A stretch of DNA of 64,000 nucleotides. It comes from Gp6-AA40 sp963741135. Its GTDB lineage: Bacteria > Acidobacteriota > Vicinamibacteria > Vicinamibacterales > UBA2999. This document shows, piece by piece, positions 62,181-64,000 of this stretch (its first letter is position 1; every line of letters begins with the position of its first letter). Where the stretch lies: NCBI GenBank assembly GCA_963741135.1, contig CAVUHC010000007.1, positions 806,001 to 870,000 on the forward strand. The letters are read 5' to 3'. A model generated the notes under the pieces. It saw nothing but the letters and a program-made list of their open reading frames with translations, did not search any database and was not told the origin of the DNA. The position numbers and the translations under genes are program-made.

Positions 62181-64000
62181 CTAGAATCTCGTCACCACCT
62201 CAAACGTCGCCGCCCGCGGCGTCTGCGGGTTCGTGTAGGTCCCGAACGTCTGCGGGTTGTAGCTTCCGATTGGCCCCCTGGCGGCTGAACTCCGTGAAGT
62301 TTCCCGCGTTGAGGAGATTGAAGACGTCGAACGACAGTTCTACGTTGCGGTCGCCGCCGAGACTGATTCGTCGCCCCAGCTTGATGCCGACGATGTGCAC
62401 GTCAGGCGCCCTGGGCTGACCTTCTCCGCGCGTCGGATAGGCGAACCGGATGCGCGTGGCGAGCGGGTTCGACTGCCTCACCCCTGTCGAGGAGACCACA
62501 GTTGTTGGTCCGAAGACGGGGATCAGCGGGCTGTTGGCCGGCAGCTGATCGATGACCGGACCGGTCCAGTTTCCAGCCACGATCGTGTAGCTTCCCGACG
62601 CCACCAGGCTCCACGGCGCGTGCCAGGTTCCGGCCATGCGCACCGAGTACGGATTCCACATCGGGTTGTTGACCAGCGAATTTCCCGTGGCCAGGCTGTT
62701 GTGGTCCTGGACACCGTCGGTCCGCCAGATGTTCTTGTTGTTGGGGAACGCGTCCGGCTGGATGAACTGTGCCGGGTCGGACGGATTCCACGTGCCTTCG
62801 AGATGCTGCCACTGGCGCTGCACTGTGAACAACATCTGGAATCCGCTCGTCAGGTTCTTCGTCAGCGTCGCCTGAAGCGCGCGATAGTGCGTCGTGCTCC
62901 AGGTGTTGTTGGTGAGTCGGTACAACAGGCCCTGATTCGGATCCACCTTCCCGAATCCGCCGAAGGGCTGGTTCGGTCCGGCGGGATAGAAGCCATTGAT
63001 GTCCACCTGCGCGTACTGGTCGTGGTTGACCTTCACGATGCCCGCGACGTCGATGGCCATCTGGCCGGGAAACTGCCGCCGGTAGCCTAGCGACCACTCG
63101 TCGAAGCTCGGTTGATGAAGATCGGGATCGAACTGAAGGCTCGAGATCGTCGTCGCCACGGGAGGCGTGCTAATCACAGTCTCGAATGTACCGTTCGCAT
63201 CCAGATCGTACGTGTTTCGCAATCCCTGCGCGTCGTTACCGCCAAACGACGGAACCGGGTTGCGGGTACCCATGAGCTGTTGGTGGTACTTGCCGTACGT
63301 GCCCCGCAGCACGTTCTTCGCATCCGACGTCAGCAGATACGAGAATCCGAGCCGCGGCGCGACTTCGGTGCTCGACTGCCTTTGCAGCTTTCGCAGCACG
63401 TCGACGCGTCGCACCAGATCCAGACGCACGCCCAGCGTCGTCGTGAGCCGACCGGCCTTCCAACTGTCCTGCCCGTAGAAGCCGATGTCTTTGTCGCGGC
63501 CATTCGACTGATCGAGATTCAAATCGCCGATGATGAACTGCCTGTGGAACGGCACGGTCCCCGCGGCAGCGTTGCCGGGGTTCACCATCCTCTGCTCTTC
63601 GAGGATGAAACCGTCGTTCAGGTACTGCACGTTCTTGTCGTAGATGCTCCGCGGCATGGCGAGAAAGCCGGCTCTGGATGTCATGCGACCCGCCCCAGCC
63701 GTCCTTGTAGTACGTCACGTCGCCGCGAACCATCGTGATGGAAGACGTGTCGAGGTCGAAGCAGGCGCTGCATGCGGTCGACGACCACTGGCCGCCCCGG
63801 AGGAGGAGCCCTGACCCCTCGGCCACTCCCTGATTGAGAAACGCCTCTCGATGGATGCTGACGAGGGGACCCTGCTTATCGTACGCATAGCTATCGAGGT
63901 TATTGCCGCCCTTCCTGTTGTAGCTGGCATAGAACGTAGAGGTGACGCGCTGCCCCCACACTGACGTGAGCTTGCCGCCGTACATCGGTCCGCCGGTCGA
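62181..64000 (-). CDS. Oar-like TonB-dependent receptor, C-terminal part (runs off window), frameshifted
   Basis: Barrel region of a large TonB receptor: GQRVTSTFYASYNRKGGNNL, ITMVRGDVTYYKDGWGGSHD, then after a shift near 63690 FIIGDLNLDQSNGRDKDIGF, YGQDSWKAGRLTTTLGVRLD, EVAPRLGFSYLLTSDAKNVL, SFDEWSLGYRRQFPGQMAID and NVELSFDVFNLLNAGNFTEF. A second shift near 62270 gives YNPQTFGTYTNPQTPRAATF and EVVTRF, stop at 62181. The signal peptide, regulatory domain and plug lie beyond position 64000. Ligand unknown. Confidence 0.88.

Overview
The window is GC-rich bacterial chromosome. Its gene repertoire points to an acidobacterium, most likely of the Vicinamibacteria type. The supporting families are large Oar-like TonB receptors with an N-terminal carboxypeptidase-regulatory-like domain, the secreted 'PDLSG' family next to DUF6152, LVIVD and NHL beta-propellers, and Ser/Thr kinases fused to a TolB/FlgO-like domain and TPRs. 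This placement is inferred from families; no 16S gene is present. Many otherwise well-conserved genes carry single-base frameshifts (about 30 seen), in a pattern that looks like uncorrected indel errors in an assembly. I separate these from genuinely broken genes, which show truncations, internal deletions or fusions.

Layout. 1-2.0 kb: secreted proteins (DUF6152, the PDLSG family and a companion). 2.0-8.4 kb: a Na+-translocating acyl-CoA decarboxylase operon (carboxyltransferase, gamma, biotin carrier, beta), a class III CoA-transferase and a MatC-like dicarboxylate carrier, together a plausible uptake, activation and decarboxylation module. The carrier contains an in-frame palindromic repeat. 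9.4-15.9 kb: TonB receptor plus YfiR, a tandem paralogue pair, an NHL propeller and a deleted TonB receptor. 16.4-23.2 kb: hydroxypyruvate isomerase, an SRPBCC protein, a Crp fragment, a tRNA-Lys 3'-half repeat, an Oar-like receptor and a glycerophosphodiesterase. 23.4-25.9 kb: an ORF joining a Tat-exported phospholipase C to a truncated MgtE. 26.2-34.9 kb: a phosphate/nucleotide block with a phytase-like esterase, pyrophosphatase, Ppx/GppA, a nucleotide-transporter-like protein with a repeat-rich tail, a membrane Ser/Thr kinase translationally coupled to it, and PPK2.

35.0-40.7 kb: an outer-membrane D15-like barrel with a secreted partner, then a kinase-TPR protein. 41.0-45.0 kb: debris of a HigA antitoxin and a transposase, then a 13-repeat PASTA protein whose first six repeats carry paired cysteines. 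45.5-54.8 kb: secreted propellers, small envelope proteins and a probable permuted NlpC/P60-like protein. 53.1-59.1 kb: an accessory zone with 3' halves of tRNA-Gly and tRNA-Lys, about 100- and 145-bp units bounded by tRNA 3' ends, a degenerate tRNA, HigA, DUF4160/DUF2442, several tiny genes and an integrase fragment abutting the only intact tRNA (tRNA-Lys CUU). 59.3-64.0 kb: a second CoA-transferase, an LVIVD lipoprotein and a partial TonB receptor.

The strongest candidates for something undescribed are the dispersed tRNA 3'-half units, the palindromic element living inside a transporter gene, the kinase/nucleotide-transporter pair within polyphosphate genes, and the Cys-paired PASTA stalk.
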